NCBI GenBank assembly: GCA_904395905.1
Contig: CAJFNZ010000064.1
Location: 1 to 46,176 of the forward strand
From: an uncultured Oscillospiraceae bacterium
GTDB lineage: Bacteria; Bacillota; Clostridia; Oscillospirales; Oscillospiraceae
DNA length: 46,176 nt
Direction: 5' to 3'
The notes beneath the pieces were generated by a model. That model saw only the letters and a program-made list of their open reading frames with translations. It had not been told where the DNA came from and did no database searches. The first letter of the stretch is position 1, and every line of letters starts with the position of its first letter. Positions 16,816-26,785 of the stretch are shown here, piece by piece. A program made the translations under genes and the position numbers.

Positions 16816-16874
16816 AGGACACCTGCCACCTTTTAGAAGTGGACGAAAACTTTATTTCATAGAGGTAGTTTACG

Positions 16875-18362
16875 ATGTATTATGTCAGCACCCGGGATTC
16901 TTCCCTCCGGTTTACGGCCGCCCAGGCCATCGTCCAGGGGCTCAGCCGCGACGGCGGCCTGTTCCTGCCAGACACCATTCCAACCCTGACCCTCGAGGAC
17001 CTGCGGGCGATGATGCCCCTGTCGTACCCCGAGCGGGCCGTGCGGGTCATGAAGCCCTACTTGGAGGAGTTCTCCGAGGAGGAGCTCCTCGCCGACGCCC
17101 GGCGGGCTTACGCCGTGCCGGGGAAGTTCGACGACCCGGCCGTGACGCCCCTCCATACCACCCACCACGGCACCCACTTCCTGGAGCTGTGGCACGGGCC
17201 CACCTGCGCCTTCAAGGACATGGCGCTGCAGATGCTGCCGCTGCTGCTGACCGCCTCCCTCCGGAAGACCGGCGAGGAGAAGACCGCCTGCATCCTCGTG
17301 GCCACCTCCGGCGACACCGGCAAGGCCGCGCTGGAGGGCTTCCGGGACGTGGAGGGGACGAAGATTTTGGTCTTCTACCCCAAGGACGGCGTCTCGGACA
17401 TCCAGCAGCTCCAGATGGTCACCCAGGAGGGGGACAACGTGGGCGTCAGCGCCGTGGTCGGCAACTTTGACGACGCCCAGAACGGCGTCAAGGCCATCTT
17501 CTCCGACGGCGCCCTGCGGGAGCGGCTGGCGGAGCGGGGGTACTTCCTCTCCTCGGCCAACTCCATCAACTGGGGCCGCGTGCTGCCGCAGATTGTCTAC
17601 TACGTCTCGGCCTACGTCGAGCTGGCCGCCCGGGGCGAAATCCGGCTGGGGCAGGAACTGAACTTCTGCGTCCCCACCGGCAACTTCGGCAACATCCTCG
17701 CCGGCTACTACGCCAAGCGCATGGGCGTGCCTATCGGCAAGCTGATTTGCGCCTCCAACAGCAACAACGTCCTCACGGACTTCATCCGCACCGGCGTCTA
17801 TGACCGAAATCGGCCCTTCCACAACACCATCTCCCCGTCGATGGACATCCTGATTTCCTCCAACTTAGAGCGGCTGCTCTACCTGCTGGGGGCGTCGGAC
17901 GGCGAGGTCCGGGGCTACATGGACCAGCTCCGGGCCACCGGCCGCTACCAGGTGTCCGAGGCCATCGCCCGGGCCGTCCGGGAGACCTTCCTCTGCGGCT
18001 TCTGCGACGACGCGCGCACCGAGAACGCCGTCGGCAAGGTTTTCTCCCACGGGAAGTACCTGATGGACCCCCACACCGCCGTGGCCTACACGGTCCTCAT
18101 GGACCACCGGGCCGCCACCGGGGACAACACCCCCACGGTGGTCGTCTCCACGGCCAGCCCCTTCAAGTTCTGCACCAGCGTCCTGGACGCCCTGGGCGTC
18201 CGGCAGCACGCCGCCGGCACCGCCGTGCTGGACCAGCTGGCCGAGGCGAGCGGCCAGCAGCCGCCGGCCCCCCTGGCCGGCCTCAAGGGCCGGGCCGTCC
18301 GCTTCACCGGCGTCACCGAGAAGGAGGGCATGGCCGCCGTGGTGGAGGCCATGCTCCGGTAA
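16875..18362 (+). CDS. thrC: Threonine synthase
   Basis: PLP enzyme converting O-phosphohomoserine to threonine and phosphate. The 495 residues match the long clostridial and yeast-like form. MYYVSTRD and GLSRDGGLFLPD stand at the N-terminus, the PLP lysine is near 114 in GPTCAFKDMALQML, and the phosphate loop is VATSGDTGKAALEGF near 136. SANSINWGRVLPQIVYY and PTGNFGNILAGYYAK are also typical. The leader carries repeat copy B. The stop overlaps the start of the metallophosphoesterase gene by one base. Confidence 0.96.
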   Translation: MYYVSTRDSSLRFTAAQAIVQGLSRDGGLFLPDTIPTLTLEDLRAMMPLSYPERAVRVMKPYLEEFSEEELLADARRAYAVPGKFDDPAVTPLHTTHHGTHFLELWHGPTCAFKDMALQMLPLLLTASLRKTGEEKTACILVATSGDTGKAALEGFRDVEGTKILVFYPKDGVSDIQQLQMVTQEGDNVGVSAVVGNFDDAQNGVKAIFSDGALRERLAERGYFLSSANSINWGRVLPQIVYYVSAYVELAARGEIRLGQELNFCVPTGNFGNILAGYYAKRMGVPIGKLICASNSNNVLTDFIRTGVYDRNRPFHNTISPSMDILISSNLERLLYLLGASDGEVRGYMDQLRATGRYQVSEAIARAVRETFLCGFCDDARTENAVGKVFSHGKYLMDPHTAVAYTVLMDHRAATGDNTPTVVVSTASPFKFCTSVLDALGVRQHAAGTAVLDQLAEASGQQPPAPLAGLKGRAVRFTGVTEKEGMAAVVEAMLR

Positions 18363-19048
18363 TGGCGCTGTACGTCCTGGGGGACCTCCACCTGAGCCTG
18401 GGGGCCGACAAGCCCATGGACGTCTTCGGCGGCGCCTGGAGCGGGTATGTGGACAAGCTCCGGGCGGGGCTCTCCATCCTCCGGCCCGAGGACACCATCG
18501 TGCTGGCCGGGGACCTCAGCTGGGCCCTGGGCCTGGAGGCCGCGGCGGCGGACTTCGCCTTCCTCGACGGCTTCCCGGGGCGGAAGCTCCTCCTCAAGGG
18601 AAACCACGACTACTGGTGGTCCACGGCGGCGAAGTTTGAAACCTTCTGCCAGGCCCACGGCTTTTCCCGGATGGAGCTGCTCCACAACAACTGCCGGCTC
18701 TACGGCGAGACGGCCCTGTGCGGCTCCCGCGGCTGGTTCTTTGAGGAGGACCGGGCCGGCACCCACGACGAGAAGGTTTACAACCGGGAGCTGCTGCGGC
18801 TGGAGGCCTCGCTCAAGGCCGCCGGGGACCGGGAGAAGCTGTGCTTTCTCCACTACCCGCCCCTCTACCGGGGCTACCGGTGCCCGGAGATCCTGGCGCT
18901 GCTCCACCGGTACGGCGTCCGCCGGTGCTTCTACGGCCATCTCCACGGCCCCAGCCACCGCCTGGCCGTGGAGGGGACGGTGGACGGCGTCGAATACCGC
19001 CTGGTGGCGGCGGATGCGGTCCAGTTCACGCCCCAGCGGATTCTCTGA
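18362..19048 (+). CDS. Calcineurin-like metallophosphoesterase
   Basis: Probable cytosolic phosphoesterase with a binuclear metal site; the substrate is unknown. The 228 residues show GDLHLSL near 8, LAGDLSWA near 49, the LLKGNHDYWW motif near 77, and the late metal ligands in LHYPPLY and YGHLHGPSH. The start codon overlaps the thrC stop (taATG), so it is coupled to thrC. A promoter for tig begins right after its stop. Confidence 0.9.
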   Translation: MALYVLGDLHLSLGADKPMDVFGGAWSGYVDKLRAGLSILRPEDTIVLAGDLSWALGLEAAAADFAFLDGFPGRKLLLKGNHDYWWSTAAKFETFCQAHGFSRMELLHNNCRLYGETALCGSRGWFFEEDRAGTHDEKVYNRELLRLEASLKAAGDREKLCFLHYPPLYRGYRCPEILALLHRYGVRRCFYGHLHGPSHRLAVEGTVDGVEYRLVAADAVQFTPQRIL

Positions 19049-19057
19049 AAAAAACAG

Positions 19058-19086
19058 TGGAAAAGTCCGGGGATATCTGCTAGAAT
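19058..19086 (+). promoter_or_regulatory. Promoter for tig
   Basis: TGGAAA (19058-19063) and TAGAAT (19081-19086) are 17 bases apart, 61 bases before the tig start. This is a plausible housekeeping promoter for tig and perhaps clpP. Confidence 0.6.
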
Positions 19087-19146
19087 AGTACGGCAAAGCG
19101 CGTAGAAATGGCTGCCAGGCAGCCTGACATAGGAGGAATTGCACCA

Positions 19147-20472
19147 ATGAACGTAAAGAGCGTCGAGAAGGAAAACGGCAACGCCAAAATCATCGTGGAA
19201 GTGGAGAAGGACGTCTTTGAAGACGGCCTCAACAAGGCCTATCTGAAGGCCCGCAAGAACATCCAGATCCCCGGCTTCCGGAAGGGCAAGGCCCCGCGGA
19301 AGGTCATCGAGGGGATGTACGGCGCGTCGATTTTCTATGAGGACGCCGTCAACGAGATTTTCCCGGACCTGTACGCCAAGACCGTGGAGGAGCAGCAGCT
19401 GCGCGTGGTGGGCATGCCGTCGGTGACGGACATGGACGTCCACGAGGACGGCAGCCTGGAGCTGACCGTGGAGACGGCCCTCTATCCCGAGGTGACGCTG
19501 GGCCAGTACAAGGGCCTGGAGGTCCCCAAGGCCGAGGCCGTGGTCTCCGACGCCGAGGTGGAGGCCGAGCTGGACCGGCTGGCCGAGCGGAACGCCCGGA
19601 TTACCACCGTGGAGCGCCCCGCCGCCGAGGGCGACACCGTGATTCTCGACTTCGAGGGCTTTGAGGGCGGCAAGCCCTTCGCCGGCGGCAAGGCCGAGAA
19701 CTACACCCTGAAGCTGGGCTCCCACCAGTTCATCCCCGGCTTCGAGGAGGCCCTGGTGGGCGTCAGCGCCGGCGAGGAGAAGGAGGTCCACGTGACCTTC
19801 CCCGAGAACTACACCCCGGAGCTGGCCGGCAAGGACGCCGTGTTCCAGTGCAAGATCCACGAGGTCAAGGAGACGTCCCTGCCGGAGAAGGACGACGAGT
19901 TCGCCAAGGACGTCTCGGAGTTCGACACCCTCCAGGAGCTCAAGGACGACATCCGCGCCCGGTTCCTCAAGAACCGCCAGGAGTCCATCGACCAGGAGTT
20001 CGACAACACCGCCGTGACCATGGCCGCCAAGAACATGACCTGCGAGATCCCCGCGTGCATGGTGGATGAGCAGGTGGACAAGCACCTGGAGCAGTTCGCC
20101 TACCAGCTCCAGGCCAGCGGCATGAAGATGGAGGACTACACCAAGATGATGGGCGGCGACCTGAACGGCCTGCGGGAGAATATGCGCCCCATGGCCGAGA
20201 CCACGGTCCGCTCCAACATCCTGCTCAGCCAGGTCATCGAGGAGGAGAAGCTGGACGCCTCCGACGAGGAGATTGCCGAGGAGTACAAGAAGCTGGCCGA
20301 GCAGTACCAGATGGACGAGGAGAAGGTCAAGGCCGCGCTGCCGGCGGAGAGCATCCAGTCGGACATCCGCGCCCGGAAGGCCGTGCGCCTCATCGCCGAC
20401 AGCGCCGTGCCCGTGGCCCCCAAGGCGGCCGCCGAGAAGGCCGAGGCCGAGGAGGCCAAGACGGAGGAATAA
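19147..20472 (+). CDS. tig: Trigger factor
   Basis: Ribosome-bound chaperone with peptidyl-prolyl isomerase activity that meets nascent chains at the exit tunnel. The ribosome-binding signature GFRKGKAPRKVI lies near residue 40. The FKBP-like domain spans about 155-240 (GDTVILDFEGFEGGKPFAGG), and the long helical C-terminal part follows. The acidic, alanine-rich tail ends the 441-residue protein. The ATG at 19147 has aggagga upstream. The order tig-clpP-clpX-lon-engB is the classical proteostasis cluster of Firmicutes. Confidence 0.97.
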   Translation: MNVKSVEKENGNAKIIVEVEKDVFEDGLNKAYLKARKNIQIPGFRKGKAPRKVIEGMYGASIFYEDAVNEIFPDLYAKTVEEQQLRVVGMPSVTDMDVHEDGSLELTVETALYPEVTLGQYKGLEVPKAEAVVSDAEVEAELDRLAERNARITTVERPAAEGDTVILDFEGFEGGKPFAGGKAENYTLKLGSHQFIPGFEEALVGVSAGEEKEVHVTFPENYTPELAGKDAVFQCKIHEVKETSLPEKDDEFAKDVSEFDTLQELKDDIRARFLKNRQESIDQEFDNTAVTMAAKNMTCEIPACMVDEQVDKHLEQFAYQLQASGMKMEDYTKMMGGDLNGLRENMRPMAETTVRSNILLSQVIEEEKLDASDEEIAEEYKKLAEQYQMDEEKVKAALPAESIQSDIRARKAVRLIADSAVPVAPKAAAEKAEAEEAKTEE

Positions 20473-20594
20473 TCTTCCTCTCCGGCGGTTAGAATGTTTG
20501 CGATGCAAGCCCTTCCTGCGCCCCGGACGCTGCCCGCGCCCGCGGGACGCCCCGGGCGCATGGAGGTTTATCCCAGGAAAGGAGACAGTTTTTC

Positions 20595-21179
20595 ATGAGC
20601 TTAGTTCCCTATGTCGTGGAGCAGACGAGCCGCGGCGAGCGGTCCTACGACATCTTTTCCCGGCTGCTCAACGACCGGATTGTGATGCTGTCTGAAGAAG
20701 TCAACGACACCACCGCCAGCCTGGTCGTCGCCCAGATGCTCTATCTGGAGGCCCAGGATCCCGACAAGGACATCCAGTTCTATATCAACTCCCCCGGCGG
20801 TTCCGTCACGGCCGGCATGGCCATTTACGACACGATGAACTACGTCAAGTGCGACGTGTCCACCATCTGCATCGGCATGGCCGCCAGCATGGGCGCGTTC
20901 CTGCTCTCCTCGGGGGCCAAGGGCAAGCGCATGGCGCTGCCCAACGCCGAAATCATGATTCACCAGCCCTCGGGCGGCACCCGCGGCCAGGCCTCGGACA
21001 TCAAGATCCAGGCCGAGTGGATGCTCCGCACCCGGGAGAAGCTGAACAAGATCCTCGCCGAGAACACCGGCAAGTCCATCGAGCAGATTGCCGTGGACAC
21101 CGAGCGGGACAACTTCATGCCCGCGGAGGAGGCCGTGGCCTACGGCCTCATCGACCAGATTATCTACCCCAAGCGGTAG
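20595..21179 (+). CDS. clpP: ATP-dependent Clp protease proteolytic subunit
   Basis: Serine protease that forms the tetradecameric chamber used by ClpX and other Clp ATPases. The 194 residues contain the catalytic Ser near 98 in [11 protein letters not shown] and His near 123 in [10 protein letters not shown]; the third residue is the Asp in VDTERDNFM. It starts [16 protein letters not shown], as usual for mature ClpP with almost no propeptide. The ribosome site is aaaggag. clpX follows 77 bases later. Confidence 0.97.
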   Translation: MSLVPYVVEQTSRGERSYDIFSRLLNDRIVMLSEEVNDTTASLVVAQMLYLEAQDPDKDIQFYINSPGGSVTAGMAIYDTMNYVKCDVSTICIGMAASMGAFLLSSGAKGKRMALPNAEIMIHQPSGGTRGQASDIKIQAEWMLRTREKLNKILAENTGKSIEQIAVDTERDNFMPAEEAVAYGLIDQIIYPKR

Positions 21180-21256
21180 GGCCGCACCGGCGCATCGGAG
21201 GGCCTCTGATGCGCCGTCTCCAACTTCGCAAAACCAAGCCAACAGGAGGGAATTCC

Positions 21257-22525
21257 ATGCCGCGCAACGACGACCGCAGCATCCGCTGCAGCTTCTGCGG
21301 CAAGACCCAGGACCAGGTCAGCCGCCTGATCGCCGGGCCCAACGTCTATATCTGCAACGAGTGCATCGAGCTCTGCTCCAGCATCCTCCACGACGAAATG
21401 ACCACCGGCGAGACCCAATTCACCCTGCCCGACAAGCTGCCCACGCCCAAGGAAATCAAGGCCTATATGGACGGCTACATCATCGGCCAGGAGGACGCGA
21501 AAATCGCCCTCTCGGTGGCCGTTTACAACCACTACAAGCGCATCTACTTCGAGGACAGCTCCGACGTGGAACTGCAGAAGAGCAACATCCTCCTCATCGG
21601 CCCCACCGGCAGCGGCAAGACCCTCTTTGCCCAGACCCTGGCCAAGATCCTCAACGTCCCCTTCGCCATCGCCGACGCGACCACCCTGACCGAGGCCGGC
21701 TACGTGGGCGAGGATGTGGAGAACATCCTGCTGCGCCTTCTCCAGGCCGCCGACTTCGACGTGGAGCTGGCCCAGCGGGGCATCATCTACATTGACGAGA
21801 TGGACAAAATCGCCCGGAAGAGCGAGAACACCTCCATCACCCGGGACGTCTCCGGCGAGGGCGTCCAGCAGGCGCTGCTGAAGATCCTCGAGGGCACCGT
21901 GGCCAACGTGCCGCCCCAGGGGGGCCGGAAGCATCCCCAGCAGGAGTTCATCCAGATTGACACCACCAACATCCTCTTCATCTGCGGCGGCGCCTTCGAC
22001 GGGCTGGACAAAATCATTGCCGCCCGGACCGACAAGAGCGCCATCGGCTTCGGCAGCACCGTGGAGAGCAAGAAGAACCGGGATGTGGGCCAGCTGTTCC
22101 GCCAGGTGCAGCCCCACGATTTGCTGAAGTTCGGCATCATCCCGGAGCTGGTGGGCCGCCTGCCGGTCATCACCAGCCTGGAGAGCCTCCGGAAGGAGGA
22201 CATGGTCCGCATCCTCACCGAGCCCCGGAACGCGCTGTGCAAGCAGTACACCAAGCTGCTGGAGTACGACCACGTGGAGCTGAGCTTCGAGGAGGGGGCC
22301 CTGGAGGCCGTAGCGGAGAAGGCCATGGAGCGCCAGATTGGTGCCCGCGGCCTGCGGGCCATCCTCGAGGCCATCATGACGGACATCATGTACGAGATTC
22401 CCTCGGACCCGACCATCACCCGGGTGCTGGTGACGGCCGACAGCGTCCGCGGCCAGGGCAAGCCCCTGGTCTACCGCTCCACCGACGAGCCGGCCCAGCT
22501 GCCCAGCGCGGCCGACGCCTCGTAG
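21257..22525 (+). CDS. clpX: ATP-dependent Clp protease ATP-binding subunit ClpX
   Basis: AAA+ unfoldase that feeds substrates to ClpP. The N-terminal zinc finger (CSFC then CNEC, about residues 11-40) recruits substrates and adaptors. Walker A is GPTGSGKT near 115 and Walker B is [10 protein letters not shown]. The IGFGS loop that docks on ClpP is present in [10 protein letters not shown]. The 422 residues match the family. The ATG at 21257 has aggaggg six bases upstream. Confidence 0.97.
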   Translation: MPRNDDRSIRCSFCGKTQDQVSRLIAGPNVYICNECIELCSSILHDEMTTGETQFTLPDKLPTPKEIKAYMDGYIIGQEDAKIALSVAVYNHYKRIYFEDSSDVELQKSNILLIGPTGSGKTLFAQTLAKILNVPFAIADATTLTEAGYVGEDVENILLRLLQAADFDVELAQRGIIYIDEMDKIARKSENTSITRDVSGEGVQQALLKILEGTVANVPPQGGRKHPQQEFIQIDTTNILFICGGAFDGLDKIIAARTDKSAIGFGSTVESKKNRDVGQLFRQVQPHDLLKFGIIPELVGRLPVITSLESLRKEDMVRILTEPRNALCKQYTKLLEYDHVELSFEEGALEAVAEKAMERQIGARGLRAILEAIMTDIMYEIPSDPTITRVLVTADSVRGQGKPLVYRSTDEPAQLPSAADAS

Positions 22526-22681
22526 GGCGGCGGGAACCAAAGAGCCCCCGGCGTCGTCGAATTCCAAAACGGCGCCGAGGGTTCGTCCGCCCATTGCGGA
22601 CAACCGCCGCGGCCGCCGCCGCGGTGGCTGCGGGGAGCTGCGGGCTCCCGGCGGCCTGCGGCTGTCCCCTGTGCGCAGGAG

Positions 22682-22704
22682 AAGGGGGCCCTCGGGGCTC
22701 CCTT
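22682..22704 (+). terminator. Intrinsic terminator between clpX and lon
   Basis: A stem of aaggg and gcc paired with ggc and cccttt, loop ctcg, is followed by a T-run. The rest of the 227-base gap (22526-22752) holds GC-rich inverted repeats but no gene. Confidence 0.55.
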
Positions 22705-22752
22705 TTGCCGTAGGGGGACCGCGGCGGAATCCTCTGGAAAGGAGAATGTCCA

Positions 22753-25188
22753 ATGAGTGAAATTATCGTATCGGAGCGGCTGCCCATCCTGGCGCTGCGG
22801 GGACTGTGCGTCTTCCCGCGGATGCTGGTGCATTTCGACGTGGGCCGGGAGCGCTCTATCCGGGCCGTGGATGAGGCGATGAAGCGCGACCAGGAGATCT
22901 ACCTGGTGGCCCAGCGGGACGTCGCCGACGACGACCCGGGTCACGGCGACCTCTATGCCGTGGGCACCGTGGCCCACATCCGCCAGGTGCTGAAGCTGCC
23001 CGGCGACACCGTCCGAATCCTGGTGGAGGGGGAGTTCCGCGCCCGTGTCACCGACTGGATCCAGGACGAGCCCTTCTTCCAGGGGCGCGTGGAGTCCATC
23101 CCCGACGGGAAATACAGCGAGACCGCCGTCCGGACCGAGGCCCTGACCCGCCAGTTCCACCAGCTCTTCGAGCAGTTCGTGGACCTGGTGCCCAAGAGCG
23201 TTCAGGAGAGCCTGATGCAGGTCTTCGGCGCGTCGGATCTGGGATATATGGCCGACTTCGCGGCCCAGAACGCCTCGTTCTCCCTGGAGGACAAGCAGCG
23301 GGTCCTGGAGCAGTCCAACCCGGTCCGCCGGATGACCCTGGTCAACACCCTGCTGGCCCGGGAGGTGGAGGTCCTCCGGCTGGAGGGGGAGCTCTCGGAG
23401 AAGGTCCAGGAGAGCGTCAACCGCAACCAGCGGGACTACTACCTGCGCGAGCAGATGAAGGTCCTCCGCCGGGAGCTGGGCGGCGACGAGGAGGACGCGG
23501 AGATTGCCGACTACGAGGACCGGATCCGCGCCCTGAAGCTGCCGGATGAGGTGGAGACAAAGCTCCTCAAAGAGGTGAACCGCCTGGCCAAGCAGCCCTC
23601 CAGCTCCTCCGAGGCCGCCGTGCTGCGCAACTATCTGGACACCTGCCTGGACCTGCCCTGGAACAGGCGGACCCGGGAGCGGGTGGACGTGGCGCTGGCC
23701 CGGAAGCTCCTGGACCAGGACCACTACGGGCTGGAAAAGGTCAAGGAGCGGATCCTCGAGATTCTCGCCGTCAAGAAGATGGCGCCCCACCTGCCCGGGC
23801 AGATTATCTGCCTGGTCGGCCCGCCGGGCACCGGCAAGACCTCGGTGGCCATGTCCATCGCCCGGTGCCTCAACCGCAAGCTGGCCCGGATCTCCCTGGG
23901 CGGCGTCCACGACGAGGCCGACATCCGCGGCCACCGGAAGACGTATATCGGCGCCATGCCCGGCCGGATTATTCAGGGCATCCTCCAGGCCGGCAGCCGC
24001 AACGCGCTGCTGCTCCTGGACGAGATTGACAAGATGGGGAGCGACTACCGCGGCGACCCCTCCTCGGCCCTGCTGGAGGTCCTGGACAGCGAGCAGAACG
24101 GCACGTTCCGCGACCACTATCTGGAGGTGCCCTTCGACCTCTCGGAATGTATGTTCATCACCACCGCCAACACCCTCGACACGGTGCCCCGGCCCCTGCT
24201 GGACCGGATGGAGGTCATCGAGCTGGGCTCCTACACCGACGAGGAGAAGATGCACATCGCCCGGGACCACCTGCTGCCCAAGGTCATGAAGCGCCACGGC
24301 CTCAAGAAGAGCCAGCTGCGCATCGGCGACGACGCCCTGCGGGAGATTATCACCTGCTACACCCGGGAGTCCGGCGTCCGGAACCTGGAGCGGCAGCTGG
24401 CCACCGTCTGCCGCAAGACCGACATGCGCCTGCTCCAGCCCGACGCCCCCAAGCGGGTGACGGTCACCGGGGCCAACCTGGAGCAGTTCCTGGGGGTCCG
24501 GCGGTATCTGCCCGACGAGATGCCCACCGCCGATCAGGTGGGCCTGGTGACGGGCCTGGCCTGGACGGCCGTGGGCGGCGAGACCCTGGAGGTGGAGGTC
24601 AACGTGGTGGACGGCACCGGCAAGCTGGAGCTGACCGGCAACCTGGGCAACGTCATGAAGGAGTCGGTTCAGGCGGCCATGAGCTATATCCGCTCCCGGG
24701 CCGCGTCCCTGGGCATCGCCCCGGATTTTTACCAGACGAAGGATATCCACGTCCACTTCCCCGAGGGCGCCGTGCCCAAGGACGGGCCCTCGGCCGGCAT
24801 CACCATCTGCACGGCCATGGTCTCGGCCCTGACCGGGGCCACGGTCCGGCGGGACGTGGCGATGACCGGCGAGATCTCCATCCGGGGCCGGGTGCTGCCC
24901 ATCGGCGGCCTGCGGGAGAAGACCATGGCCGCCCTGCGCCACGGCATCAAGACCGTCATCATCCCGGCGGCCAACGAGAAGGACCTGGAGGAGATTGACC
25001 CGACGGTCCGCAAGGCGCTGAACTTCCTGACGGTCCGCCACGTGGACGCGGTCATCGAGGCGGCCCTGGACTTCACCGCCTGCCCGCAGGAGGCGGCCTC
25101 CAAAGCGGAGAGCCGCCGGCCCGCCGAGCTGCCGCTGACGCCGCCGGAGCGGCCGGAGGCCCCGGGCAAGGCGGGGCTCCGCCAGTAG
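22753..25188 (+). CDS. lon: ATP-dependent protease Lon (LonA)
   Basis: Soluble AAA+ serine protease that degrades damaged and regulatory proteins. The N-terminal substrate domain starts [16 protein letters not shown]. Walker A is GPPGTGKTS near 356 and Walker [11 protein letters not shown] near 418. The protease domain has the catalytic Ser near 679 in [10 protein letters not shown] and Lys near 722 in [14 protein letters not shown]. At 811 residues it is a full LonA. A ribosome site (aaaggag) precedes the ATG. The C-terminal tail is proline and alanine rich. Confidence 0.97.
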   Translation: MSEIIVSERLPILALRGLCVFPRMLVHFDVGRERSIRAVDEAMKRDQEIYLVAQRDVADDDPGHGDLYAVGTVAHIRQVLKLPGDTVRILVEGEFRARVTDWIQDEPFFQGRVESIPDGKYSETAVRTEALTRQFHQLFEQFVDLVPKSVQESLMQVFGASDLGYMADFAAQNASFSLEDKQRVLEQSNPVRRMTLVNTLLAREVEVLRLEGELSEKVQESVNRNQRDYYLREQMKVLRRELGGDEEDAEIADYEDRIRALKLPDEVETKLLKEVNRLAKQPSSSSEAAVLRNYLDTCLDLPWNRRTRERVDVALARKLLDQDHYGLEKVKERILEILAVKKMAPHLPGQIICLVGPPGTGKTSVAMSIARCLNRKLARISLGGVHDEADIRGHRKTYIGAMPGRIIQGILQAGSRNALLLLDEIDKMGSDYRGDPSSALLEVLDSEQNGTFRDHYLEVPFDLSECMFITTANTLDTVPRPLLDRMEVIELGSYTDEEKMHIARDHLLPKVMKRHGLKKSQLRIGDDALREIITCYTRESGVRNLERQLATVCRKTDMRLLQPDAPKRVTVTGANLEQFLGVRRYLPDEMPTADQVGLVTGLAWTAVGGETLEVEVNVVDGTGKLELTGNLGNVMKESVQAAMSYIRSRAASLGIAPDFYQTKDIHVHFPEGAVPKDGPSAGITICTAMVSALTGATVRRDVAMTGEISIRGRVLPIGGLREKTMAALRHGIKTVIIPAANEKDLEEIDPTVRKALNFLTVRHVDAVIEAALDFTACPQEAASKAESRRPAELPLTPPERPEAPGKAGLRQ

Positions 25189-25198
25189 GGGAGCGGCT

Positions 25199-25783
25199 AT
25201 GAATCTGCACAACGCGGACTTTGTCCGCTCCTGCACGGCCCTGGGGGACTGCCCGCGGGACGGGCTGCCCCAGGTGGCCATGGCCGGGCGGTCCAACGTG
25301 GGGAAGTCTTCGGTCATCAACCGGATCCTCCTTCGGAAGAACTTCGCCCGGGTGGGGGAGGCCCCCGGCAAGACCACCCACATCAACTACTTCCTGGTGG
25401 ACGGCCGGCTGTACCTGGTGGACCTGCCGGGGTACGGCTACGCCAAGGTCAGCCGCAGCGAGCGGGAGCGGTGGGGGCGGCTCATGGAGGCGTATTTCGC
25501 CTCGGGGCTGCTGACCTACGGCCTGCTGATTGTGGACGCCCGCCACAAGCCCACGGCCAACGACGTCCTCATGGCCGACTACTTCCGGGACACCGGCCGG
25601 CCCTTTGCGGTGGTGGCCAACAAGCTGGACAAGCTCCGGGCCCGGGAGGTGGAGCCGAATCTGACGGCCATCCGGGAGACGCTGTCCCTGGACGACGCGA
25701 CGCCGCTGATTCCCTTCTCCGCCGAGAAGGGCGAGGGGCGGGACCGGCTGGTGGCGCTGCTGGCGTCCCTGGTGGGGCCGTAG
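25199..25783 (+). CDS. engB: Ribosome biogenesis GTP-binding protein EngB/YsxC
   Basis: Small GTPase required for 50S subunit assembly. G1 is AGRSNVGKSSVINRIL near 28; the threonine of G2 is in GKTTHINYF; G3 is DLPGYGYAK near 78; G4 is NKLD near 141 and G5 is FSAEKGEGRD near 175. The 194 residues match the family. It starts ten bases after lon, the standard Firmicutes lon-engB pair. Confidence 0.96.
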   Translation: MNLHNADFVRSCTALGDCPRDGLPQVAMAGRSNVGKSSVINRILLRKNFARVGEAPGKTTHINYFLVDGRLYLVDLPGYGYAKVSRSERERWGRLMEAYFASGLLTYGLLIVDARHKPTANDVLMADYFRDTGRPFAVVANKLDKLRAREVEPNLTAIRETLSLDDATPLIPFSAEKGEGRDRLVALLASLVGP

Positions 25784-25803
25784 GCCGCCGCTTATATCTT
25801 GTA

Positions 25804-25836
25804 CGCCCCCGGGCCCAACTGGGCCCGGGGGCGTTT
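25804..25836 (+). terminator. Terminator after engB
   Basis: A perfect 13-bp stem (25804-25816 with 25821-25833), loop aact, followed by ttt. It ends the lon-engB transcript. Confidence 0.85.
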
Positions 25837-25883
25837 GCGCGTTTGGGGGCTGGGTGCGGCAGACACCTTCGGCCGGGGCGGGG

Positions 25884-25891
25884 CATAGGAT
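25884..25891 (+). promoter_or_regulatory. Candidate sporulation-type -10 (CATAGGAT)
   Basis: CATAGGAT lies 28 bases before the collagen-like gene and resembles the CATAnnnT -10 used by mother-cell sigma factors E and K. The -35 (acac near 25863) is only loosely placed. A surface layer role for the downstream protein would fit late sporulation. Weak evidence. Confidence 0.3.
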
Positions 25892-25918
25892 GGGAAAACG
25901 AAAAGGAGGGAACTGCCC

Positions 25919-26707
25919 ATGCAGTCCTGGAATCCGCGGCCTCCCATCGGCGGCTGGAATCCCGTGCACGCGGGGAATTGCGGAACCTGCCCCGAGCCAA
26001 TCCGGCACGGAGCGACCGGGCCGACCGGACCGACCGGCGCCACCGGCGCCACCGGCGCCACCGGCGCCACGGGCGTCACCGGCGCGACCGGCCCGATGGG
26101 GCCGGCCGGCGTGCCGGGAATCGGCGGCAACACCGGCCTTGCGGGACCGACCGGCCACGACGGCTCCACCGGCGTGGCCGGCGCGACCGGACCGACGGGT
26201 CCCACCGGCCCCACGGGACCGACCGGCGCCACCGGCGGGACCGGGCCGGCCGGCGCCACCGGCCTCCAGGGGGTCCCGGGCGCGACCGGCGCGACCGGAA
26301 CCGCCGCCCCCAACAGCTATGCGTCCTTCGTGTCCTACGGGGAGATTTTAACCGGGGGAAATATGGACCTCAACCTCTCGGTCCCTGACGGGACGGGCCA
26401 GATTACCTCGCTGGACACGAAAACCATCTCCCTGGCGCCGGGCGTCTATCTGGCCTCCCTGGCGGTGTCGGCGCTGTTCCGCTCCGCCAACTATATGCAG
26501 GTGACGCCGGTCTTCAACGGGCAGCCCCAGCTGGCGCTCGGCATCTACTATGCCACCAGCGCCACGGGGTCCTCGGCCTGCGGCTCCAGCCACTTTATCA
26601 TCCGCGCGCCCGCCGGCACGCAGTTCACGCTCAACTACTCCGGGTCCGCGCCGGCCACCGACGGCCAGACCCTGCTGACCCTGCTGAAACTCAACCCGCC
26701 GGCGTGA
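25919..26707 (+). CDS. Collagen-like triplet-repeat surface protein (BclA-like)
   Basis: The 262 residues have three parts: a short N-terminal segment rich in Trp, Pro and Asn with CGTCPEP; about 33 Gly-X-Thr/Ala/Pro triplets from residue 31 to 123; and a C-terminal globular domain of about 135 residues ending in [11 protein letters not shown], like the jelly-roll trimer heads of exosporium proteins such as BclA. The thr-rich triplets are typical of glycosylated spore-surface collagen-like proteins. There is no signal peptide, as in exosporium proteins assembled from the mother cell. The ATG is preceded by aaaggaggg. A spore-surface role is inferred from architecture. Confidence 0.85.
   Translation: MQSWNPRPPIGGWNPVHAGNCGTCPEPIRHGATGPTGPTGATGATGATGATGVTGATGPMGPAGVPGIGGNTGLAGPTGHDGSTGVAGATGPTGPTGPTGPTGATGGTGPAGATGLQGVPGATGATGTAAPNSYASFVSYGEILTGGNMDLNLSVPDGTGQITSLDTKTISLAPGVYLASLAVSALFRSANYMQVTPVFNGQPQLALGIYYATSATGSSACGSSHFIIRAPAGTQFTLNYSGSAPATDGQTLLTLLKLNPPA
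26032..26085 (+). repeat. 9-bp tandem repeat inside the collagen-like gene
   Basis: Four perfect copies of caccggcgc (26041-26076) are flanked by one imperfect copy on each side. Each unit encodes one Gly-Ala-Thr triplet, so gain or loss of units keeps the frame and changes only the length of the collagen stalk. Confidence 0.85.
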
Positions 26708-26730
26708 GCCGGACAGGGTCCCCCAGCGCC

Positions 26731-26784
26731 AAAACCGCCGGAACGGCCGCCCCCTGTCGGGGCGCCGTTCCGGCGGCATTTTGT
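26731..26784 (+). terminator. Shared terminator between convergent genes
   Basis: A 12-bp stem ccgccggaacgg (26735-26746) pairs with 26765-26776 and is extended inward by cgcccc and ggggcg. A-rich sequence on the left and T-rich on the right allow it to work in both directions, for the collagen-like gene and the DUF5662 gene. Confidence 0.75.
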
Positions 26785-26785
26785 T

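Noticed and set aside
16513-16874. T-box or threonine riboswitch before thrC
   Set aside because: No T-box core sequence, specifier arrangement or leader peptide with Thr codons is seen; the hairpins belong to a repeat shared with the prfA leader.
22560-22620. Third copy of the structured repeat before lon
   Set aside because: It shares gccgaggg and a gtccgc hairpin, but in a different order and without P1 to P3.
26032-26085. Regular short repeats as a CRISPR array
   Set aside because: Units are 9 bases, in frame, without spacers, and encode collagen triplets.
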